Shown piece by piece: positions 49,401-61,400 of a stretch of DNA of 64,000 bases. Source of the stretch: Candidula unifasciata. Its lineage: Eukaryota > Mollusca > Gastropoda > Stylommatophora > Geomitridae. The notes under the pieces are model-generated. The model was given only the letters and a program-made list of their open reading frames with translations. It made no database searches and was not told the DNA's origin. The stretch is taken from the NCBI GenBank assembly GCA_905116865.2, contig CAJHNH020006124.1, positions 354,191 through 418,190 of the forward strand. The letters are read 5' to 3'. The translations under genes and the position numbers were made by a program. Within the stretch, counting starts at the first letter, position 1. Every line of letters begins with the position of its first letter.

Positions 49401-52400
49401 TGTTACTGTCATTCTGAACCACATAACTATCATTGTATCCCTTTTAACCTTCACCCTATCTCATGTAATTTGTCATTCTATCCCACATTACTGTCATTCT
49501 GATCCACATAACTATCATTGTATCTCTTATAACCTTCATCCTATCTCATGTAATTTGTCATTCTAACCCACCTAACTATAATTATAACCCAAGTAACTCA
49601 TTCTGTTGTATGTAACCTTTCTAACCCATGTGGCGATCACTGTAACCCAAGTTACTCATTCTTCTCATCTCTCTAATTTTTCTAACCATTGCAACTATCT
49701 TTGTAACCCAGAGAACTGTCATTCTAAGCCATGTAACTATTATTGCAACCTAAGTAACTGTCACTCTGACACATGTAACTATCATTGCCGAGCATAATAA
49801 CTTTTATTCTGACCCACCTATCATTGTAATTCAAGGAACTGTCATTCTAAGCCATGTAACTATTATTCTAACCCAAGGAACTGTCGTTCTAACCCATTTA
49901 ACTATCATTGTAACCCAAGTAACTGTTGGTGTAACCCATGTAACATATTTTACAGGTGGATGTAGATGAGGACACGCTATCCCCAGAAGAACAGAAAGAC
50001 AGGAAGATCATGAAGTTGCTTCTGAAAATCAAGAATGGAACGCCACCAATGAGAAAGGTAGGATATTTACTCAGTATAACAGCTTAGTCAAGCACAGACA
50101 TTACTGTATCATTACTACAGAGACAACACTGTATCATTACCACAGACAACACTGTATCATTACCACAGACATCACAGGATCATTACCACAGACATCACTG
50201 GATCATTACCACAGACATCACTGGATCATTACCACAGACATCACTGGATCATTACTACAGGCAACACTATAATTACCACAGGCATCACTGTATCATTACC
50301 ACAGACATCACCGTATCATTACAATCTGCCAGCAGAAATACATCCATTAAAAATGGGAACCTGAAAGAGAGAGTGATTCTTATCTTGGCTGAAGAGATTC
50401 AGTGACAATTGGGGGAGGGGGGAGCTAAGCAGTTGTGCTTCTTGAGAATAAGCAGATTCAAGACAGAACTGAAAGTGGAATTGTCTCCTTGAAGTTTCAG
50501 TTTGCAGGGAATAGTTTTAATTGATCTGGTTCACATAAAAGTCTGTAGAAGTGTCTTGGGGAATAATGCCAGTAGCTTCAGGTTTCTAGTTGTGTCATTG
50601 CTATTTTAAGTGGGCAGTGTATACTTTCAGATGAGTTTTAGTTTATCATTTCAGTCGACAACAGTCGAGGATTTACATTTCTTTCATTGTTCCTGCTTGA
50701 CTTTTGCCAGGCTGCTCTGCGACAGATCACGGACAAGGCTCGTGAGTTTGGAGCAGGACCTCTGTTTAACCAGATCCTTCCACTGCTGATGTCACCCACA
50801 CTGGAGGACCAGGAGAGGCATCTCTTGGTCAAGGTCATTGACAGGATTCTCTACAAGCTGGACGACCTGGTGCGACCCTATGTACACAAGATCTTGGTCG
50901 TTATTGAACCACTGTTGATTGATGAAGACTACTATGCCAGAGTGGAAGGGCGAGAAATTATCTCCAACTTGGCAAAGGTAAACTTAGTCATTATTTCACT
51001 TTAGTTTACAGGGGGGTAGGAATGTTCTCTAACTTGGCAGAAGTGATCTTTGGTGATTATGTTTGAGAAAGTATACTTCAAGTTTATTTCTTTTCTATTC
51101 CATCTTTATTGTATGTGTATTTCATTTTTAAAAATGGTAATTTAAACAAAGGAAAATTATATTCCATTCTTAATATTCTAAAATTGTATGAACTGGTAAT
51201 CTCGTCACATATAGTAGGTCTGTTCACTAAATTATGCAAGAATATCCTCAGATTTGTAAGACATGCATGTAGTAGGTGTCTGCCTATCCTCAAAGTTGTA
51301 AGACATGCACATGATAGGTGTGCGTCTATCCAGAAATGTAAGATATGCACATGATAGTTGTGTGTCTAATCAGATTTGTAAGATATGCACATGATAGTTG
51401 TGTGTCTATCCAGAGTTGTAAGACATGCACATGATAGTTGTTTGTCTATCCAGAGTTGTAAGACATGCACATGGCAGGTGTGTGTCTATCCAGAGTTGTA
51501 AGATATGCACATGGCAGGTGTGTGTCTATTAAGAGTTGTAAGATGTGCACTCCAACTTTAAAGGAAGCTCCCAGTTTGTTGACTGTTATGACATGCTTGT
51601 TGGGGAGGCACTTTGTGTGTTCTTCTTTTCCCTGAGTGCTTGAAAGAGCTAAATGTAAGACGGGTCTGTGTGCATAATTTGTAGCCTTTTGAAAAAAAAA
51701 GTTTGCTCGTTTGTTCATTTCCCCACACTAGGGCGCCGGAACCCACACAGAGAACAAATATTAGGCTGTATGGTGGATGATTGAGACATGGCTACTGTAT
51801 GGTGGATGATTGAGAAATGGCTACTCTATGGTGGATGATTGAGACATGGTTACTCTATGGTGAATGATTGAGACATGGCTACTGTAAGGTGGATGATTGA
51901 GACATGGCTACTGTATGGTGGATGATTGAGACATGGCTACTCTATGGTGGATGATTGAGACATGGCTAGTCTATGGTGGATGATTGAGACATGGCTACTC
52001 TATGGTGGATGATTGAGACATGGCTACTGTATGGAGGATGATTGAGACATGGCTACTGTATGGTGGATGATTGAGACATGGCTACTGTATGGTGGATGAT
52101 TGAGACATAGCTACTCTATGGTGGATGATTGAGACATGGCTACTGTATGGTGGATGATTGAGACATGGCTACTCTATGGTGGATGATTGAGACATGGCTA
52201 CTGTATGGTGGATGATTGAGGCATGGCTACTCTATGGTGGATGATTGAGTCATGGCTACTGTATGGTGGATGATTGGGACATGGCTACTGTATGGTGGAT
52301 GATTGAGACATGGCTACTCTATGGTGGATGATTGAGACATGGCTACTGTATGGTAGATGATTGAGACATGGCTACTGTATGGTGGATGATTGAGACATGG

Positions 52401-55400
52401 CTACTGTATGGTGGATGATTGAGAAAAGGCTACTGTATGGTGGATGATTGAGACATGGCTACTGTATGGTGGATGATTGAGAAAAGGCTACTGTATGGTG
52501 GATGATTGAGACATGGCTACTGTATGGTGGATGATTGAGACATTGCTACTGTATGGTGGATGATTGAGACATTGCTACTGTATGGTGGATGATTGAGACA
52601 TTGCTACTGTATGGTGGATGATTGAGACATTGCTACTGTATGGTGGATGATTGAGACATGGCTACTGTATGGTGGATGTTTGAGACATGGCTACTGTAAG
52701 GTGGATGATTGAGACATGGCTACTGTATGGTGGATGATTGAGACATGGCTACTGTATGGTGGATGATTGGGACATGGCTACTGTATGGTGGATGATTGAG
52801 ACATGGCTACTGTATGGTGGATGATTGGGAAATGGCTACTGTATGGTGGATGATTGAGACATGGCTACTGTATGGTGGATGATTGGGAAATGGCTACTGT
52901 TTTTGCTTAAATGTTTGTGTCTTCTCTGTTCAGGCTGCAGGTCTTGCTACCATGATTGCCACCATGCGTCCAGACATTGACAACATGGACGAGTATGTCC
53001 GTAACACCACCGCTCGTGCTTTTGCTGTGGTAGCCTCAGCCTTGGGCATCCCATCCCTGCTGCCCTTCTTAAAGGCCGTCTGCAAGAGCAAGAAGTCCTG
53101 GCAGGCCAGGCACACAGGCATCAAGATTGTCCAGCAGATCTCTATTCTCATGGGCTGTGCCATCCTGCCTCATCTCAAGAGCTTGGTGGAGATTATCGAA
53201 CATGGTATGTACTCATCTGGTTGTGTTGTGTCATCTGGTTGTGTTGTGTCATCTGGTTGTGTTGGGTCATCTGGTTGTGTTGGGTCATCTGGTTGTGTTG
53301 TGTCATCTGGTTGTGTTGGGTCATCTGGTTGTGTTGGGTCATCTGGTTGTGTTGGGTCATCTGGTTGTGTTGGGTCATCTGGTTGTGTTGGGTCATCTGG
53401 TTGTGTTGGGTCATCTGGTTGTGTTGGGTCATCTGGTTGTGTTGGGTCATCTGGTTGTGTTGGGTCATCTGGTTGTGTTGGGTCATCTGGTTGTGTTGGG
53501 TCATCTGGTTGTGTTGGGTCATCTGGTTGTGTTGGGTCATCTGGTTGTGTTGGGTCATCTGGTTGTGTTGGGTCATCTGGTTGTGATGTGTTATCTGGCT
53601 GTATTGTGTTATCTGGGCCATGTTGTGTTATCACAATTGACCGCTGCATGCTCAGTGATCTGAAACAGCAGCTGCCCCAGAGTACCACAACTGATAGAGG
53701 TACCTGCGGTGTGTCATGCCGTTCGTGTTGCTACCCTGTGTCTGATAACTGGAATGAAGACAGATTTGGGCACTCTAGTCACCATAGGACAACAACAACA
53801 AAAGTATACATTGTCTGTTGTCTGTGTTGTTTGCAAAGAGACATCTGAAGTGAGCTGCCATTGTAACTGACATATAAGGCAGTACTGACAGTTGTATGTT
53901 TATATATTTGCTGTTCTTGTATATAAAATAAATTGATGTATTAAAATTCGACTGTAACTGACACACAGGGTTGGTGGATGAGCAGCAGAAGGTGAGAACC
54001 ATCACTGCCCTGGCCTTGGCTGCACTAGCAGAAGCTGCCACTCCATACGGCATTGAGTCTTTTGACAGTGTTCTCAAGCCCCTCTGGAAGGGTATCCGTC
54101 AACACAGAGGCAAGGTGAGTTGGCTAGACGTTTGTATGGCTAGCATCAGAAAAAGTCATGACAACAGAAAATACTGTTTGGTCATTTTGTTTCATTTGGT
54201 GGCAGCATCTTGCAGTTTTACAGAGCAGTTTCAGACCACTAGTAGCTTGATTATTCCAGGAGAAAATTGGACAGTTACATTTGCATGTTGTAGTCACAAA
54301 AGTCAGACATATGCGGTCCAGAGGGTGAAAGCTGTATTCACTCCACACATTCAAGACAGATTAACTTCTAAAATAGAAGAGAGAAAAAATACAGTCAAAG
54401 GTGCAATACATGCGGCTTATCTGAGTGTTGTAGTTAGGGGTGCTAGTGAAATGTTGAGACATTTATAAATGTCTGCTCTGGGAAGATTTCAAATTAGAAA
54501 AGTTTAGAGAGGAAAGGGTATGTTGAACTAGACAAGAAAGAGTATGTAAGGAGGGAGGGAATTTGTTCTCCCTAATTTATTCTTGTTAATTTACCAGCCA
54601 GGCAGAGAAGTTGTAACTGTTGACAGTGATTCTCATTTGTGTTGGTGTATTATTGGCTGGCTAGCTCACTCATTTGTGTTGATGTATTATTCGCTGGTTA
54701 ACTCACTCATTTGTGTTGGTGTATTATTGACTGGCTAGCTCACTCATTTGTGTTGGTGTATTATTGGCTGGCTAGCTCACTCATTTGTGTTGGTGTATTA
54801 TTGGCTGGTTAGCTCACTCATTTGTGTTGGTGTATTATTGTCTGGTTAGCTCACTCATTTGTGTTGGTGTATTATTGGCTGGTTAACTCACTCATTTGTG
54901 TTGGTGTATTATTGTCTGGTTAGCTCACTCATTTGTGTTGGTGTATTATTGGCTGGTTAGCTCACTCATTTGTGTTGGTGTATTATTGGCTGGTTAGCTC
55001 ACTCATTTGTGTTGGTGTATTATTGGCTGGTTAACTCACTCATTTGTGTTGGTGTATTTTTGTCTGGTTAGCTCACTCATTTGTGTTGGTGTATTATTGG
55101 CTGGCTAGCTCACTCATTTGTGTTGGTGTATTTTTAGCTGGTTAGCTCACTCATTTGTGTTAGTGTATTATTGTCTGGTTAGCTCACTCATTTGTGTTGG
55201 TGTATTTTTGTCTGGTTAGCTCACTCATTTGTGTTGGTGTATTATTGGCTGGCTAGCTCACTCATTTGTGTTGGTGTATTTTTAGCTGGTTAGCTCATTT
55301 ATTTGTGTTGGTGTATTATTGTCTGGTTAGCTCACTCATTTGTGTTGGTGTATTATTGTCTGGTTAGCTCACTCATTTGTGTTGGTGTATTATTGTCTGG

Positions 55401-58400
55401 TTAGCTCACTCATTTGTGTTGGTGTATTATTGGCTGGTTAGCTCACTCATTTGTGTTGGTGTATTATTGTCTGGTTAGCTCAGAAATTTGCTTGTGTCGT
55501 TCTTCTGGCAAGGGTGGCAGGTGTATCATCATTCATAAAACAAGTGCATAACTTTGACTTTGAGAATAGTGGCCAGGAAAGTTAATATTCACCTCATGCC
55601 ATGTAAAGGCTAAATGGTAAATAATAAATCTCTGCCTAACTGGTATATCTCCTTGGTTACTGCCACCAGTTCTTTTAGTGATTGTGTTTGTGTGGTGCTT
55701 GTGTTTGTGTGGTGCTTGTGTTTGTGTGGTGATTGTGTTTGTGTGGTGATTGTTTGTATAGTGATTGTGTTTGTGTGGTGATTGTGTTTGTGTGGTGATT
55801 GTGTATGTAATTAGTGAAATTATATATACTACTCACAGTATACAGAAATGTCAGATGTACATAGCATATAGAACACATGTACTTGACTGATCTAGATTGA
55901 GTGAAATATTTTCACAGGGTTTGGCTGCCTTCTTGAAAGCCATTGGCTACCTGATTCCGCTGATGGATGCTGAGTATGCTAATTACTACACAAGGGAAGT
56001 CATGCTGATTCTTATTCGTGAGTTCCCCTCTCCTGACGAAGAAATGAAGAAAATTGTCTTAAAGGTGAGAATTAGCTTACTGCTCTATTCACTGTTGTAT
56101 GAGAATGTGGTCAAGAAGGCAAATATCTGTGAGGCCCTAGAAATGGCAGTGTAGAAGAATTATCATTTTTTTTCCCCCAACAGCCAAGATGATTCTTCTC
56201 AGTAAAGGTTTTGACAGATGCTGAGGCACTGATATCAGAATAGAGGTTTTCAGTATGGCTATATTGTGAGAACATATTTAAATCTAGAACATCTGAAGAT
56301 ATTTATGGAGAGAAAAGGACAGACTTTTTTGTCATAGTATGCAAAGGTATCATTGCCTGGTTGGTTCAGACTAAAGGAGATCACAGGGTGTGAAGCAAAA
56401 TGACCAAAGCTAGTTGGCAAGGCACTTGATATTGATGCTGGTTTGTGTTTCTTCTCTTCCATGTACCTGCTTTAAATAGCCTGGGAGTAATATAGTATAT
56501 AGATTTTTTCCACTTGGATACCAGAGCCCAGTTTTGGGTGACATCACTTGGATGAAACCTTTTTCATGCTAATTGGGTCTATTGTGCTAGACCTGAATGT
56601 TTATAGACCAGTGGGCACTCTGTGCCTGATGTGGTCAGATCACACCCGCTGCCTTCCCATCCCAGGTCTTTACCTGGTACCCATTTGAGGCTGGGTCGAC
56701 AAGGAAGCTAATGTCAGTGTGGATTTGAACCTAAAACCTTCATGTCTGAGGTTAGTATCAGAGAAGTATGCAAATATAGCTACATCTCTTCTCCCACAGG
56801 TGATTGGCTATATAGTACACAAATATAACAATGCTGTATCCCCTCTCGCATAGGTGATTGGCTAGATAGTACACAAATATAACAATTCTGTATTCTTTCT
56901 CTCACAGGTGATTGGCTAGATAGTACACAAATATAACAATGCTGTAACCCCTCTCTCACAGGTGATTGTAGATAGTACACAAATATAACAATGCTGTATC
57001 CTTTCTCTCACAGGTGATTGACTAGATAGTACACAAATATAACAATGCTGTATCTCCTCTCTCACAGGTGATTGGCTAGATAGTACACAGATATAACAAT
57101 ACTGTATCCTTTCTCTCACAGTTGATTGGCTAGATAATACACAGATATAACAATGCTGTATCCACTCTTTCACAGGTGATTGGCTAGATAGTACACATAT
57201 ATAACAATGCTGTATCCCCTCTCTCACAGGTGGTGAAACAGTGTTGTGCCACAGATGGTGTGGAATCACAGTATATCAAAGATGAGATTTTGCCTCCATT
57301 CTTCAAGAACTTCTGGAACCAGCGAATGGCACTGGATAGACGCAACTACAGACAGGTCAGTTTCTGCTGTCTTAATCTAGCAGAATAGTGGCTTACTATC
57401 ACATCACTCTGCCTTGACTCAGTGAGCTCTGTAAATATCCTGTTTACCTAAACACATTTTGTGGGGTATTTTCACTGGTTGTAGGATATAGTAGGCCTGT
57501 TCTCAGTCCTGCAAGGCTGTAGAATTGTGCCACCTGAGGACAGGCACCTGGTGACTAGATGGTCCTGTCTGAGAGCGACAGACTCTGTCGCAGTTTCCAC
57601 ATCTGTAAAATGAGGTGGGTCCCTCAGCAAGTGACTGCATGTCTCTTATCCTGAGTTTGTTGGATCAGATTGTGCTCAGAGAGCCTGTGTGGCACATCTT
57701 TTTTCCAGCTGTTTGCTGCAACTGGTCCCCTTTTTATATCTTGTTTACTCCCCATTTGGGTTCCAGTGTCCTGCTGTGGAGGAAAAACTAGAATAGACCC
57801 ACTATCTCCCTAACAAGCATCTCATAAGAGTTGACTAATCAGGGGTTTCCTTCGAAGTTGGTCTGCATCTGCCTGGGAGGGGAAGACCCAGCAGTCTGTA
57901 TACAAGGAAGCCAGATCTTTAAACAGGGTGCGCATGCAAAACCACGGAACATTACTAAAGTCCAGAAGTGGATGAACAACCAGGACTTTCCACTAGAGTT
58001 TATAACTGGTTAACACTAAGAAGAAGAAGATATCATCATATTTTGTTGCTGCTGGGGTCTTCTGGTTGGCCTCTTCACTGGGGCTAGTTCTGCATAAGGG
58101 AGATGTTTGCAAATACAACTATCCTGCACTCAGTATACATGGCTCTGCCACCAAAGACATCATTTCTACTTCCAGAGGGAGTTCACTGTGGTGCTGTCTG
58201 CTCTTGTAAACACTTTTGTTGCTGCTGTAGTCCTTCCATGGGATGCTCAGGAAACATCTCGTGTGCAAGGAATTCCATTTTATTTCCTGTCATGAGTACA
58301 AGGACCACTGATGTGTTGGGTCATGTGGGCTGAAATGTACCAAAACGTAAACTTGAAATTAGTCAAGACGTAGACTTGAAGTTACGCTTTCACCTATCTT

Positions 58401-61400
58401 GAAATGTACCTTGGCTTACACCGACTTTAACGTCTAGGGTTGACAACACAAACGCCGCTCAGCTTCATTGTACATTCTGTCAGTTTATTCTGGTCCATTT
58501 ATTTCACATTTATTTCACTCGCGACATATTCAAACACTAACTATTCACAACATAAAAACTACATCTTCAATTACTACAACCGTCTTCACTGACTTCTGAT
58601 GATCGACTGCCCACGAGGCTAGCTCGGGCTTCGCCTCGCTTACTCCACCGGCCACAAGTATCTCGTGCCGTCACTTGTAGCACGGACTTCCTGCTTGCCA
58701 CAATGTACTCGTGGAGACCATGCAAAGCAGGGTCATCACACACAGCGTATCTAAGAATGTATGAGACTTGTCTGTTGTCTGGACTCCTGTGTTTTGTAAG
58801 TGTATTAGATCACAAAATGATCCGCTGTGTGGAGTTTCAGTGTTAGAGGTCCACTGTGTGGAGTTTCAGTGTTAGAGGTCCGCTGTGTGGAGTTCAGCAT
58901 TAGAGGTCCGCTGTGTGGAGTTCAGCATTAGAGGTCCGCTGTGTGGAGTTCAGCATTAGAGGTCCGCTGTGTGAAGTTCAGCATTAGAGGTCTGCTGGGT
59001 GTTCAGCATTAAAGGTCTGCTGTGTGGAGTTCAACATTAGAGGTCTGCTGTGTGGAGTTCAGCATTAGAGGTCTGCTGTGTGGAGTTCAGCATTAGAGGT
59101 CTGCTGGGTGTTCAGCATTAAAGGTCCGCTGTGTGGAGTTCAGCATTAGAGGTCTGCTGTGTGGAGTTCAGCATTAGAGGTCCGCTGTGTGAAGTTCAGC
59201 ATTAGAGGACCGCTGTGTGGAGTTCAGCATTAGAGGTCCGCTGTGTGGAGTTCAGCATTAGAGGTCTGCTGTGTGGAGTTCAGCATTAGAGGTCTGCTGT
59301 GTGGAGTTCAGCATTAGAGGTCTGCTGTGTGGAGTTCAGCATTAGGGGTCTGCTGTGTGGAGTTAAGCATTAGAGGTCTGCTGTGTGGAGTTCAGCATTA
59401 GGGGTCTGCTGTGTGGAGTTCAGCATTAGAGGTCTGCTGGGTGTTCAGCATTAAAGGTCTGCTGTGTGGAGTTCAGCATTAAAGGTCCGCTGTGTGGAGT
59501 TCAGCATTAGAGGTCTGCTGTGTGGAGTTCAGCATTAGAGGTCTGCTGGGTGTTCAGCATTAAAGGTCTGCTGTGTGGAGTTTCAGCATTAAAGGTCTGC
59601 TGTGTGGAGTTTCAGCATTAAAGGTCTGCTGTGTGGAGTTTCAGCATTAGAGGTCTGCTATGTGGAGTTTCAGCATTAGAGGTCTGCTGTGTGGAGTTTC
59701 AGCATTAGAGGTCTGCTGTGTAGAGTTTCAGCATTAGAGGTCTGCTGTGTGGAGTTTCAGCATTAGAGGTCTGCTATGTGGAGTTTCAGCATTAGAGGTC
59801 TGCTGTGTGGAGTTTCAGCATTAGAGGTCTGCTGTGTAGAGTTTCCAAGACCATTTATGTTGCGTTTCTATGTTTCCATGGTGATGTCACATTTCTAACA
59901 GCAGACGGTCGAGCGGAGGGACAGCTTATTGACAACTGTTGTTACATTAATGTCTAGGAACTATCTTAACAAGCAGACAAGAACTAGGAATTAGGGGATT
60001 TCAGACTGTGTTAACATGGCTGTTGAATTGTCATTGTTCAGATTAGTTTTGGTTTAGGTTTAAACAAGTCCACGTAAAAAAATCCATGCCATCACCAAGG
60101 CCTGAACCTAGGACATCAAGCATGTGAGGTGGACGCCATGCCTCGAGACCACGCAGCATCTTAGTTCGGAGATAAGGTCTACTGACAGATGATCCGGAAC
60201 TGATAATAAAGTAGCTAAATTGATGATGGAATGTCCTGCATGGGAACAACTTAAAGCTGCAGACACCATTTCCAGCACAGACTGGTCTCTGTGCAGTTTT
60301 TACAACCAGAAGTTTACCATTGCTTGCAATAATTATATGGCTTCATTTACCTCAAAGGATTTGTAAATTAATTATAACACAGAAGGTTGCTGTAATATTC
60401 ATTGAAGACTAGAATAATTATTGTGATTCATGTTTCAACCTCACCAGTTGGTCTTCCACATGCTGCATGTCTCTTATGTTGAGTCTTTATAATTTCCATA
60501 CTTGAAGTGACAGTTATGGTTATTATGTGTGTCGATTTTTTGCCTGACCAAATTATTTATTTTCTGTCAGATCAGGACATGATTGATAGGGAAGTGGGCT
60601 GAATGTCTGCTCATGCTCTGAAGGTATCAGGTTTGTTTTTGCGACTGTGGTATCTGGTTCATGATTTCAGAATCATTGGTGATTGCCACTAGAAACATCC
60701 TCTCATCTTTATCATTTTTTATCTGAACATCTGCATGCTATATGCTTCTCTCTATGTCTTCTCCAGCTAGTGGATACAACATTGGTGATTGCCACTAGAA
60801 ACATCCTCTCATCTTTATTGTTTTTCATCTGAACATCTGCATGCTATATGCCTCTCTCTCTATGTCTTCTGCAGCTAGTGGATACTACAGTGGAGATTGC
60901 CAACAAGGTTGGAGCCGCTGAGATTGTTGGCAGAGTTGTTGATGACCTCAAGGATGAGGCTGAGCAGTACCGTAAGATGGTGATGGAGACCATTGAGAAG
61001 ATCATGTCTAACCTGGGAGCTTCAGACATCGACTCCCGCCTGGAGGAGCAGCTTATTGACGGCATCTTGTATGCTTTCCAGGAGCAGACAACTGAGGTCA
61101 GTTGCTAGAGCTAATAGTCTTGATTTCTTGGGTTGTTAGAGAGAGGTTTAGTACATCTATCTCATTTTCCATAAACTGTTGCTTCAGTTTAGTTTCTGGG
61201 GATATGTGATGTCTTTCCTTGCTTTCAGATTGCCAGGGTCAGTGAGTCCCCGGCTCATTGATGCTGTCATTAACAGCAGCCTAACTTTTGTTGGGTCAGT
61301 ACAAAAGGATCACTAGAAGCAGTGGGAATGTGACTGCTCTATCAGTGTCTACAGTTTCATTGATGTCAGATAGTCACCCTCTTACAAAACCTATACAGGA

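Noticed and set aside
54124..54468. Exon 13 read-through frame into intron 13
   Set aside because: The conserved protein continues at 55918 after a good GTGAGT donor. The read-through sequence has no similarity to SF3B1 and looks like ordinary intron.
60043..60249. Minus-strand 68-codon frame
   Set aside because: It lies on a tRNA-like SINE remnant and has no protein motif.
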